From NCBI GenBank assembly GCA_023700785.1, contig JAMPYH010000155.1, positions 1-6,521 on the forward strand: DNA of 6,521 nt. Direction: 5' to 3'. Below, piece by piece: positions 1 to 5,163 of this stretch (position 1 is its first letter; the number at the start of each line of letters is the position of its first letter). The notes under the pieces were generated by a model. That model saw only the letters and a program-made list of their open reading frames with translations, ran no database searches and was not told where the DNA came from. The translations under genes and the position numbers were made by a program. The stretch comes from Candidatus Zixiibacteriota bacterium. Lineage in GTDB: Bacteria > Zixibacteria > MSB-5A5 > GN15 > FEB-12.

Positions 1-2
1 AC

Positions 3-416
3 TATCGAGCCAGCGGGTATCTGGTCATCGAAACTTCCCAGCCGATCCGCGCCGGATACGACGAGATAACCATGCACGGCGTGATGATCTTCAAGGTCGC
101 ACCAGTCGCCCAACCTCGAAAATCTGTGCCCCACCCCTCGGGTGGGTTCATGAACAGCCGTCTTAATTTACTGTGCCCCACCCCTCGGGTGGGTTCATGG
201 ACAGCAGTCTTGATACACATGTGCCCCACCCCTCGGGTGGGTTCATGGACAGCCGTCTTAATTTACTGTGCCCCACCCCTCGGGTGGGTTCATGGACAGT
301 TGTGCTATCGCACTTTTCCCATAAATCGGGTGGGGAAAGACCCCCACCATAGACCAGGGCCTAGTTTAAACCACAAACAAAATCATCACATCTCCATTCC
401 GCCCCATTTTGACTGA
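3..416 (+). CDS. 3' end of an unrecognised gene, frame extended through REP repeats
   Basis: A reading frame is open from the left edge to a TGA at 414-416 (137 residues, N-terminus outside the window). The first ~38 codons look truly coding: G/C-rich third positions and a plausible alternating hydrophobic stretch around SGYLVIETSQPIRAGYDEIT and GVMIFKV. From position 124 the frame enters the tandem palindromic repeats, and the rest is a low-complexity translation of repeats and spacer, with CPTPRVGSWTAVLI occurring twice. I do not recognise the family and assign no function. The likely history is that repeats landed at or just before the original stop codon, so the native C-terminus would be near residue 40 of the visible part. 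The gene could equally have ended in another frame, making this read-through spurious. The coding nature of 3-115 is moderately supported; translation of the repeat part is only a possibility. Confidence 0.4.
   Translation, partial: YRASGYLVIETSQPIRAGYDEITMHGVMIFKVAPVAQPRKSVPHPSGGFMNSRLNLLCPTPRVGSWTAVLIHMCPTPRVGSWTAVLIYCAPPLGWVHGQLCYRTFPINRVGKDPHHRPGPSLNHKQNHHISIPPHFD
124..299 (+). repeat. Tandem array of four REP-like hairpins (47-48 bp period)
   Basis: Copies start at 124, 171, 219 and 266. The unit reads CTGTGC, stem CCCACCC, loop CTC, stem GGGTGGG, then TTCATGGACAG. The outer CTGT and ACAG are also complementary, giving an imperfect longer palindrome. Spacers after copies 1 and 3 are the same 13 nt (CCGTCTTAATTTA); the spacer after copy 2 is a related 14-16 nt sequence. 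Positions 126-204 and 221-299 match over 79 bp with one difference (A153 versus G248), so the array looks like a duplicated REP pair, in the manner of BIMEs. Copy 1 reads GAACAG where the others read GGACAG. Confidence 0.9.
329..348 (+). repeat. Perfect 7-bp GC-rich hairpin, possible degenerate REP
   Basis: GGTGGGG (329-335) pairs exactly with CCCCACC (342-348) around a 6-nt A-rich loop. The arms resemble REP stem arms in the opposite order, and the flanking ATAAATCGGGTGGGG has a little of the REP right-hand side, so this may be a decayed or rearranged copy. No T-run follows, so I do not call it an intrinsic terminator. Confidence 0.45.
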
Positions 417-434
417 CAGTATCTGTCAGTCAAA
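408..434. repeat. 27-nt perfect palindrome (12-bp arms, 3-nt centre)
   Basis: TTTGACTGACAG (408-419) and CTGTCAGTCAAA (423-434) are exact reverse complements around TAT. The site lies 75 nt upstream of the transposase start and just before the fifth REP copy. It has no T-run on either strand, so it is not a typical intrinsic terminator. The form suits a dimeric regulator's operator or a cruciform/end structure of the mobile module. TTGACT at 409-414 resembles a -35 box, but I find no convincing -10 at the right distance. No regulator gene is visible. Confidence 0.55.
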
Positions 435-461
435 GTCTGTATTCATTTCAGAGACGGTTCA

Positions 462-495
462 CTGTGCCCCACCCCTCGGGCAGGTTCATGGACAA
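462..495 (+). repeat. REP copy 5, directly upstream of the transposase
   Basis: It matches the array consensus from CTGTGCCCC to TTCATGGACA, except that the right stem arm reads GGGCAGG instead of GGGTGGG and the last base is A. The two arm changes break one A-T and one C-G pair of the 7-bp stem, so this copy should fold less well. It ends 14 nt before the transposase start codon, so it would lie in the 5' leader and just upstream of the ribosome-binding site. Confidence 0.85.
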
Positions 496-498
496 CTT

Positions 499-503
499 GG
501 AAG
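499..503 (+). promoter_or_regulatory. Ribosome-binding site of the transposase
   Basis: GGAAG lies 6 nt before the ATG at 510. It supports that start and follows directly after REP copy 5, whose hairpin could influence access to this site. Confidence 0.6.
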
Positions 504-509
504 TAGAAC

Positions 510-1043
510 ATGACCGATTTACGACACCTTGACAACTTGGGAACCTGTCGCTTCGTTACGTTCTCGACGTACAGAAGGTTGCCTCTGCTTCGCAACGATC
601 GAGTCTGTACCATACTCACTGAGGAGTTGGAGGTCTTGCGGCAAACAGCCGCCGTCAAGATCATGGCATACGTTATAATGCCCGAACATTTGCACCTGCT
701 GTTGCTTCCTCCCGAACACTGGCCGCTCGGCAATGAGATCGGAAAACTTAAGTCAAAGATGGCCTCGAGAATCATTTCGGAAACGCCTGAAGTCGTGGCC
801 AAATTCGTCGAGCGGCTTGAGATCGTCAAAGACCATAGATGCAGGCGGGCGATTTGGACGCCAAGATGCATGGATCATAACTGTCGCGATAGCACGGCAG
901 CCATGGTGCGAGTCAATTATTGTCACGCAAATCCAGTCCGTAGAGGTTTGGTCATAGACCCCTTTCACTGGAAATGGTCAAGTTATCGATGGTATGCGGG
1001 GGAGCGGGACGTTCCTCTTCGAATCGACGAGTTTTGTCCATAA
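510..1043 (+). CDS. REP-associated tyrosine transposase (RAYT, Y1/HUH family)
   Basis: A complete 177-residue protein of usual RAYT length. Such enzymes nick and join single-stranded DNA at REP hairpins through a 5'-phosphotyrosine link. Visible family marks in order: the N-terminal CRFVTFSTYRRLPLL strand (residues 13-27); the metal-binding HUH motif at MPEHLHLLL (His60, His62); the IWTPRCMDHNCR segment (115-126); and VNYCHANPVRRGLV (135-148) followed by HWKWSSYRWY (153-162). Tyr137 in the last motif aligns with the catalytic Tyr of E. coli TnpA-REP, in its VDYIYINPV segment, so the active site looks intact. Met121 sits where relatives often have an aromatic residue (Tyr, or Trp in E. coli); this is probably tolerable. 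The gene starts after a REP copy and its TAA falls inside an inverted REP copy. It is convergent with fba. Activity is not provable from sequence, but there is no frameshift or truncation. Confidence 0.9.
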   Translation: MTDLRHLDNLGTCRFVTFSTYRRLPLLRNDRVCTILTEELEVLRQTAAVKIMAYVIMPEHLHLLLLPPEHWPLGNEIGKLKSKMASRIISETPEVVAKFVERLEIVKDHRCRRAIWTPRCMDHNCRDSTAAMVRVNYCHANPVRRGLVIDPFHWKWSSYRWYAGERDVPLRIDEFCP

Positions 1044-1067
1044 ACCCACCCGAGGGGTGGGGCACAG
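1035..1067 (-). repeat. REP copy 6, overlapping the transposase stop codon
   Basis: An inverted copy relative to the upstream set. The stem CCCACCC (1045-1051), loop GAG and GGGTGGG (1055-1061) are perfect. The usual CCATGAACCC reads CCATAAACCC here, and that substitution provides the transposase stop TAA at 1041-1043. The last codons of the transposase are therefore repeat sequence, and the hairpin starts 2 nt after the stop. It could shield the 3' end of the transcript or tie transposase and repeat together as one unit. Confidence 0.88.
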
Positions 1068-1127
1068 CAGCCAACATCCCGCTTGGGAGTGTGGGTGACT
1101 GAATAGACCCTTTGATTTACGGATTTC

Positions 1128-1159
1128 GTCCATGAACCCACCCGAGGGGTGGGGCACAG
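1128..1159 (-). repeat. REP copy 7, between the transposase and fba 3' ends
   Basis: A second inverted copy, running from GTCCATGAACCC to GGGGCACAG with a perfect 7-bp stem. It lies 60 nt beyond copy 6; both are followed by CAGC. The rest of 1044-1213 contains no gene. No hairpin with a T-run is seen for either convergent gene, so these REP stems are the only strong structures that could end or stabilise the transposase and fba transcripts. Confidence 0.88.
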
Positions 1160-1213
1160 CAGCCCGAAATTGAATCGACGTTTGGTCTGGTACCGAATGG
1201 CTAGCGGCGGCCG

Positions 1214-2242
1214 CTACTTATACAGCGTCTTCCCTGTGCTCTTCAGATCGTCACACCCCTGTTGAACCCGCTTGGCCATGTTCTTTTCGGCTTCTTTGAG
1301 ATAGGAACGCGGGTCGAAGCGTTTCTTGTCGGCGACATCCTCTTCGGAGTGTAACAGCACTTTGCGATACGTATCCACATGCTTCACCACGGCTTCGGTG
1401 AACCAGTACTGCGTGTCGGTATCGATATTCATCTTCACCACGCCGTACTCAAGCGTTTCATGAATGTCCTTCAGATCCGACCCGGAACCGCCATGGAAGA
1501 CAAGGTCGGCGGCACCCTTCGGGCCGAATTTCTTGATACATGCTTCCTGGCCGTCGCGCAGGATGGTCGGCTTGAGCACCACGTTCCCCGGTTTGTAGAT
1601 ACCGTGCACATTGCCGAATGTCGCCGCCAGCATGTAGCGTCCGCCGATCGGCGACAACGCCTCATAGACCGCCATCATATCTTCGGGAGTGGTGTACAGT
1701 TTGGCGCGATCCGCCTTGGAGTTGTCAATACCATCTTCTTCGCCGCCTACCACGCCGATCTCAACCTCGAGAATGATCTCATTCTCTTTACAGAGCTTGA
1801 GCAATTCCCTGGAGCGCTCCATGTTTTCTTTGGTCGGCAGGGATGAACCATCGAACATGTGCGACTGAAACAGGTTCGGCATTCCGAGCGTGCGACGCCG
1901 CGCTGTCTCCGCGATGAGCGGACGCATGAACGACTGCTCTTTCTCGGGCGGGCAATGATCGGTATGCAGCGCGACAAAGATATTGTAGCGCTCCGCGACC
2001 AAACGGACATGATCCGCGATGGAGATCGCCCCCAACACCGCGTCCTTGAGATTCACCCCCGACGCGAACTCGCCGCCGCCGGTCGAGACCTGGATGATCC
2101 CATCCGACTTGGCGTCGGCGAAACCCTTGAGCGCCGCGTTGGCTGTCTCCATAGTGGTGACATTGATCGCCGGGTAGGCGTATTTCCCCGCGCGAGCGGC
2201 ATCGAGCATTTTTCGATATTGTTCCGGTGTTGCGACTGGCAT
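1214..2242 (-). CDS. fba: Class II fructose-bisphosphate aldolase (zinc-dependent)
   Basis: A complete 342-residue cytosolic enzyme that reversibly splits fructose 1,6-bisphosphate into glyceraldehyde 3-phosphate and dihydroxyacetone phosphate in glycolysis and gluconeogenesis. Its sequence closely follows the 344-residue Mycobacterium tuberculosis-type enzyme from MPVATPEQY to the C-terminus. Visible marks: ALHTDHC with catalytic Asp95 and zinc ligand His96; EVEIGVVGGEEDG (159-171) with acidic active-site residues; GNVHG with zinc ligand His213; FHGGSGS with zinc ligand His250; and the phosphate/substrate loop NIDTDTQ (272-278). Length is normal and no key residue is missing. It lies 43 nt downstream of acnA on the same strand with no visible promoter in the gap, so it is probably co-transcribed from the acnA promoter. 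The stop is TAG at 1214-1216. Some curators use fbaA for this family. Confidence 0.96.
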   Translation of the reverse strand: MPVATPEQYRKMLDAARAGKYAYPAINVTTMETANAALKGFADAKSDGIIQVSTGGGEFASGVNLKDAVLGAISIADHVRLVAERYNIFVALHTDHCPPEKEQSFMRPLIAETARRRTLGMPNLFQSHMFDGSSLPTKENMERSRELLKLCKENEIILEVEIGVVGGEEDGIDNSKADRAKLYTTPEDMMAVYEALSPIGGRYMLAATFGNVHGIYKPGNVVLKPTILRDGQEACIKKFGPKGAADLVFHGGSGSDLKDIHETLEYGVVKMNIDTDTQYWFTEAVVKHVDTYRKVLLHSEEDVADKKRFDPRSYLKEAEKNMAKRVQQGCDDLKSTGKTLYK

Positions 2243-2251
2243 CTGTCTGTA

Positions 2252-2257
2252 TCCCTA
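2252..2257 (-). promoter_or_regulatory. Weak ribosome-binding site of fba
   Basis: On the minus strand TAGGGA lies about 9 nt before the ATG at 2242. It is a weak match to the anti-Shine-Dalgarno, but the only one at a usable distance. The start itself is secure because MPVATPEQY is the conserved family N-terminus. Confidence 0.4.
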
Positions 2258-2285
2258 CGGTTAACTCTTTTTGCTGACTAACCCG

Positions 2286-4964
2286 TTACTTGACGCCCAT
2301 CATTTGACGGAGCACATACGGCAGCACGCCGCCATGACGGTAATAATCCACTTCGATCGCGGTGTCGATCCGCGCCAGCGCCAGAAAGCTCTTTTCGCCG
2401 TGGTCGGACTTGGCGCGAACGGTAAGCACCTGATGCGGCTTGATCGAATCGTTCAGACCATCGATCGTGAATACTTCCGATCCGGTCAGACCAAGCGTCT
2501 CGCGCGATTCACCTTCCATGAATTGCAGCGGGAGCAGTCCCATGCCGACCAGATTAGAGCGATGGATCCGTTCGTAGCTCTGCGCGATCACCGCTTTGAC
2601 CCCAAGCAACAGCGTACCTTTGGCCGCCCAATCGCGCGATGAACCCATGCCGTAATCTCGGCCGGCAAGGATGATCAGCGAAGTACCTTCGGTTCTGTAT
2701 TTCATCGCGGCGTCATAGATCGGCATTTTCTCGCCGGTCGGGTGATAGATCGTCACTCCCCCCTCCACCCCCGGCACCAAAAGATTCCGGAGCCGGATAT
2801 TGGCAAATGTACCGCGCGTCATGATCCGGTCGTTCCCTCGGCGCGCGCCGTAGCTGTTAAAATCATCAAACGTAACGCCGAGCGATTCCAAATACTCTCC
2901 TGCCGGCGACGCCTTTTTGATCGAACCCGCGGGAGAGATGTGGTCGGTCGTGATCGAGTCGCCGAACATCCCCAGCACTCGCGCCGAGTTGATCGGCTGT
3001 ATATGCCCGGCTTCTTTCGACATTTCGACAAAGAACGGCGGCTCCTGGATGTAGGTTGACTTGCCGTCCCATTGATAGATCTCGCCGCCGGTCGATTTGA
3101 TTCCGTTCCAGGTCGGATTGCCGTCAAAGACCGACGCGTACTGTTTGCGGAACATCTCCGGCGTCACCGAGCGCTTAATGAAATCTTCGATCTCCTTCTG
3201 CGTCGGCCAGATATCTTTCAGATAGACCGGCCTGCCGTTTTTGTCGTTACCGAGCGAATCCTTTTCCCAATCGAAGTCAACCGTACCGGCCAGAGCGTAC
3301 GCTACCACCAACGGTGGCGAGGCAAGGTAGTTGGCTCGCGTCTGCGGATTGATACGCCCCTCAAAATTGCGATTTCCCGAAAGCACCGCCGCGGCGACAA
3401 TGTTCCCCTCCGAGATCGCGTGCGAGACCGCTTCCGGAAGCGGCCCGGAGTTGCCAATGCAGGTAGTGCAGCCGTAGCCGACTGTCTGGAAACCAAGTTT
3501 ATCGAGATAACTCTGAAGGCCGGCTTTCTGGAGATACTCGGTCACCACGCGTGAACCCGGCGCGAGCGAGGTTTTCACATAGGGCTTGACTGTGATCCCT
3601 TTCTCCACCGCCTTCTTGGCAAGCAAACCTGAGGCGATCAGCACATACGGATCGGACGTATTGGTGCACGACGTGATCGCCGCGATCACGACAGCGCCAT
3701 GCCCGATCTCCGCCTTGTAGCCATTATGGATCGATGCCGTTCGATTGCGCTCAGGTTGCGGGAGATCAAAGCCGCGCTCCGCTATCGGCTTTGCCAGAGA
3801 TTGCACGAAATCACTCTTAACATTCGATAACGACACGCGATCCTGCGGTCGCTTGGGTCCGGCCAGCGACGGTTCCACCGTGCTGATATCCAACTCCAGC
3901 AGTTCGGTGAACTCCGGCGTTTTGCTTGACGCGTCGCGGAAGAGCCCCTGTTCCTTGCAGTATGCTTCGACCAGCGCTACTTCGTCATCCGAGCGGCCGG
4001 TCAGCCGCATATACTCAAGGGTGGTTTTATCCACCGGGAAAAAGCCCATGGTCGCGCCGTATTCCGGCGCCATGTTGCCGATCATCGCGCGCACGGGAAG
4101 AGTCAGATTATCCAGCGCCGGACCGCAGTACTCGACAAACTTTCCGACCACGCCGCGCTTGCGAAGGATCTGGGTGAGGGTCAGTACCAGGTCGGTCCCC
4201 GTCACCCCTTCGGAAAGTTCGCCGGTCAGGTTAAATCCGATCACCTCGGGAGTCAGCATGTATAGCGGCTGGCCAAGCATTACCGCTTCGGCCTCAATGC
4301 CGCCAACACCCCAGCCGACAACACCAAGACCGTTGATCATAACGGTATGGGAATCAGTGCCGACCAGCGTATCCGGGAAAGCGACGCCCTTTTCGGTCAG
4401 GACCACTTTGGCGAGATACTCGAGATTTACCTGGTGAACTATGCCGGTTGCCGGCGGAACAACGCGAAAGTTCTTGAATGACCGCTGCCCCCAATGCAGG
4501 AACTCATACCGCTCGCGGTTGCGGTAAAACTCTTTCTCCATATTGAGCATCAGCGCGGCTTCCTGCCCGTACTCATCCACCTGCACCGAGTGGTCGATCA
4601 CCAGATCGACCGGCACCAGCGGATTTATCCGCTGCGGATCGCCCCCCATCCGCTTCATTGCCGAACGCATGGCCGCCAAATCGACGACAGCGGGAACTCC
4701 GGTGAAGTCCTGCAAGATCACGCGCGCCGGTTTGAACGGCACTTCGACATCGCCAACCTTTTTCGGATTGTAAGCGGCCAACCGCTTGACGTCATCCTCG
4801 GTCACCGCGTGACCGTCGCAATGGCGCAGGACATTCTCGAGAAGCACCTTGATGGAGTATGGGAGCTTTTCGATCGAGCCATATTTGGCGAGCGGCGCGA
4901 GTTTATAGATAGTGTGGGACTTGCCTGATGATTTCAGGGCGGCGATAGCGCCAAAGGGATCCAT
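2286..4964 (-). CDS. acnA: Aconitate hydratase A (AcnA/IRP-type [4Fe-4S] aconitase)
   Basis: A complete 892-residue cytosolic enzyme that interconverts citrate and isocitrate in the TCA cycle. I chose the start at 4964 (MDPFGAIAAL) because GAGGAG sits 6 nt upstream and it gives the family's usual length. A longer frame up to 5081 adds 39 residues unlike the family and would contain the promoter. Marks in this numbering: substrate-site DSHT (204-207); cluster ligands Cys433 (SCTNTSDP), Cys499 and Cys502 (GYGCTTCIGNSGPL); the linker to the swivelling domain at GDSITTDHISPAGS (668-681); and GRDYGMGSSRDWAAKG (768-783) with the catalytic serine/arginine loop. All three cluster cysteines are present, so it should be catalytic. 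Family members can bind mRNA when the cluster is lost; nothing here shows whether this one does. It is followed by fba and diverges from ispE. Confidence 0.97.
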   Translation of the reverse strand: MDPFGAIAALKSSGKSHTIYKLAPLAKYGSIEKLPYSIKVLLENVLRHCDGHAVTEDDVKRLAAYNPKKVGDVEVPFKPARVILQDFTGVPAVVDLAAMRSAMKRMGGDPQRINPLVPVDLVIDHSVQVDEYGQEAALMLNMEKEFYRNRERYEFLHWGQRSFKNFRVVPPATGIVHQVNLEYLAKVVLTEKGVAFPDTLVGTDSHTVMINGLGVVGWGVGGIEAEAVMLGQPLYMLTPEVIGFNLTGELSEGVTGTDLVLTLTQILRKRGVVGKFVEYCGPALDNLTLPVRAMIGNMAPEYGATMGFFPVDKTTLEYMRLTGRSDDEVALVEAYCKEQGLFRDASSKTPEFTELLELDISTVEPSLAGPKRPQDRVSLSNVKSDFVQSLAKPIAERGFDLPQPERNRTASIHNGYKAEIGHGAVVIAAITSCTNTSDPYVLIASGLLAKKAVEKGITVKPYVKTSLAPGSRVVTEYLQKAGLQSYLDKLGFQTVGYGCTTCIGNSGPLPEAVSHAISEGNIVAAAVLSGNRNFEGRINPQTRANYLASPPLVVAYALAGTVDFDWEKDSLGNDKNGRPVYLKDIWPTQKEIEDFIKRSVTPEMFRKQYASVFDGNPTWNGIKSTGGEIYQWDGKSTYIQEPPFFVEMSKEAGHIQPINSARVLGMFGDSITTDHISPAGSIKKASPAGEYLESLGVTFDDFNSYGARRGNDRIMTRGTFANIRLRNLLVPGVEGGVTIYHPTGEKMPIYDAAMKYRTEGTSLIILAGRDYGMGSSRDWAAKGTLLLGVKAVIAQSYERIHRSNLVGMGLLPLQFMEGESRETLGLTGSEVFTIDGLNDSIKPHQVLTVRAKSDHGEKSFLALARIDTAIEVDYYRHGGVLPYVLRQMMGVK

Positions 4965-4970
4965 GTCGTA

Positions 4971-4976
4971 CTCCTC
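4971..4976 (-). promoter_or_regulatory. Strong ribosome-binding site that decides the acnA start
   Basis: GAGGAG on the minus strand, 6 nt before the ATG at 4964. It rules in favour of the 892-residue protein over the 39-residue longer frame starting at 5081. Confidence 0.85.
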
Positions 4977-5006
4977 AGCGGTTGAATGCACTCTCAAATT
5001 CTGTTC

Positions 5007-5035
5007 AGTATATGTAACCTTTCGGGGTAATTCAA
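5007..5035 (-). promoter_or_regulatory. Sigma70-type promoter of acnA-fba
   Basis: On the minus strand, TTGAAT (5035-5030) and TATACT (5012-5007) are separated by exactly 17 nt. Each hexamer is close to consensus (TTGACA/TATAAT). Transcription would begin near 5000, leaving a leader of about 35 nt before the acnA ATG. This is the best promoter match in the window. Confidence 0.7.
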
Positions 5036-5072
5036 GTGCCGACCGGATTTGTTTATTGACGAGTGACACATC

Positions 5073-5101
5073 TTGCGGCAAACTAAATCCGCTTGTATCT
5101 T
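5073..5101 (+). promoter_or_regulatory. Possible promoter of ispE-spoVG
   Basis: TTGCGG (5073-5078) and TATCTT (5096-5101) are 17 nt apart, each a partial match to sigma70 boxes. TTGACG at 5056-5061 is a better -35 but lacks a good partner. The divergent 200-bp gap to acnA must hold an ispE promoter; this is only the most plausible candidate. Confidence 0.3.
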
Positions 5102-5163
5102 AATAGCTTAAGGTGGGTAAACTCTACCCGGCACATAATTCACACAAGGAACTTTGCGCGCAA

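Larger units (their letters stand above)
124..1159 (+). mobile_element. REP/RAYT module: transposase flanked by inverted sets of palindromic repeats
   Basis: Seven copies of one ~34-bp imperfect palindrome surround a single transposase gene. Five lie upstream in one orientation (124-157, 171-204, 219-252, 266-299, 462-495) and two lie downstream in the opposite orientation (1035-1067, 1128-1159). Each copy has a stem of CCCACCC/GGGTGGG with a 3-nt loop; the fifth has two changes in the right arm. Established knowledge: REP-associated tyrosine transposases (RAYTs, Y1/HUH relatives of IS200/IS605) are typically single-copy genes flanked by the REP hairpins they bind and cleave as single strands. 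No conventional terminal inverted repeats and no obvious target duplication are seen, as expected for this family. The limits given are those of the outermost repeats; the true element ends are unknown. Confidence 0.8.

Noticed and set aside
124..299. CRISPR array (regular 34-bp repeats)
   Set aside because: The spacers are only 13-16 nt, two of them are identical, no cas gene is near, and the same repeat occurs inverted beyond the transposase. This is a REP-type tandem array.
124..299. G-quadruplex formation by the REP G-runs
   Set aside because: Each copy has only two adjacent G-runs, and a quadruplex would need neighbouring units with loops near 40 nt. The perfect hairpin is the simpler structure.
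491..540. 10-bp direct repeat GACAACTTGG at 491-500 and 531-540
   Set aside because: The first lies at the edge of REP copy 5 and the second within transposase codons. It is short, not at element boundaries, and probably chance.
443..871. 142-residue minus-strand frame
   Set aside because: It overlaps the transposase in antisense and includes translated REP sequence; the plus-strand product has clear family motifs.
870..872. Loss of the transposase catalytic tyrosine
   Set aside because: The catalytic Tyr of E. coli TnpA-REP lies in the VDYIYINPV segment, which corresponds to VNYCHANPV and Tyr137 here. E. coli has Trp at the Met121 position, so this site is not catalytic.
1200..1216. Adjacent NheI-like and NotI-like sequences suggesting vector joining
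   Set aside because: GCTAGC and GCGGCCGC overlap the natural end of fba and its TAG stop, and sequence continues into REP copies shared with the other side of the transposase. Chance in GC-rich DNA is sufficient.
3745..4437. 230-residue plus-strand frame opposite acnA
   Set aside because: It is antisense to the conserved aconitase core, is Ser/Arg-rich and has no recognisable domain. Such frames are typical shadows of GC-rich genes.
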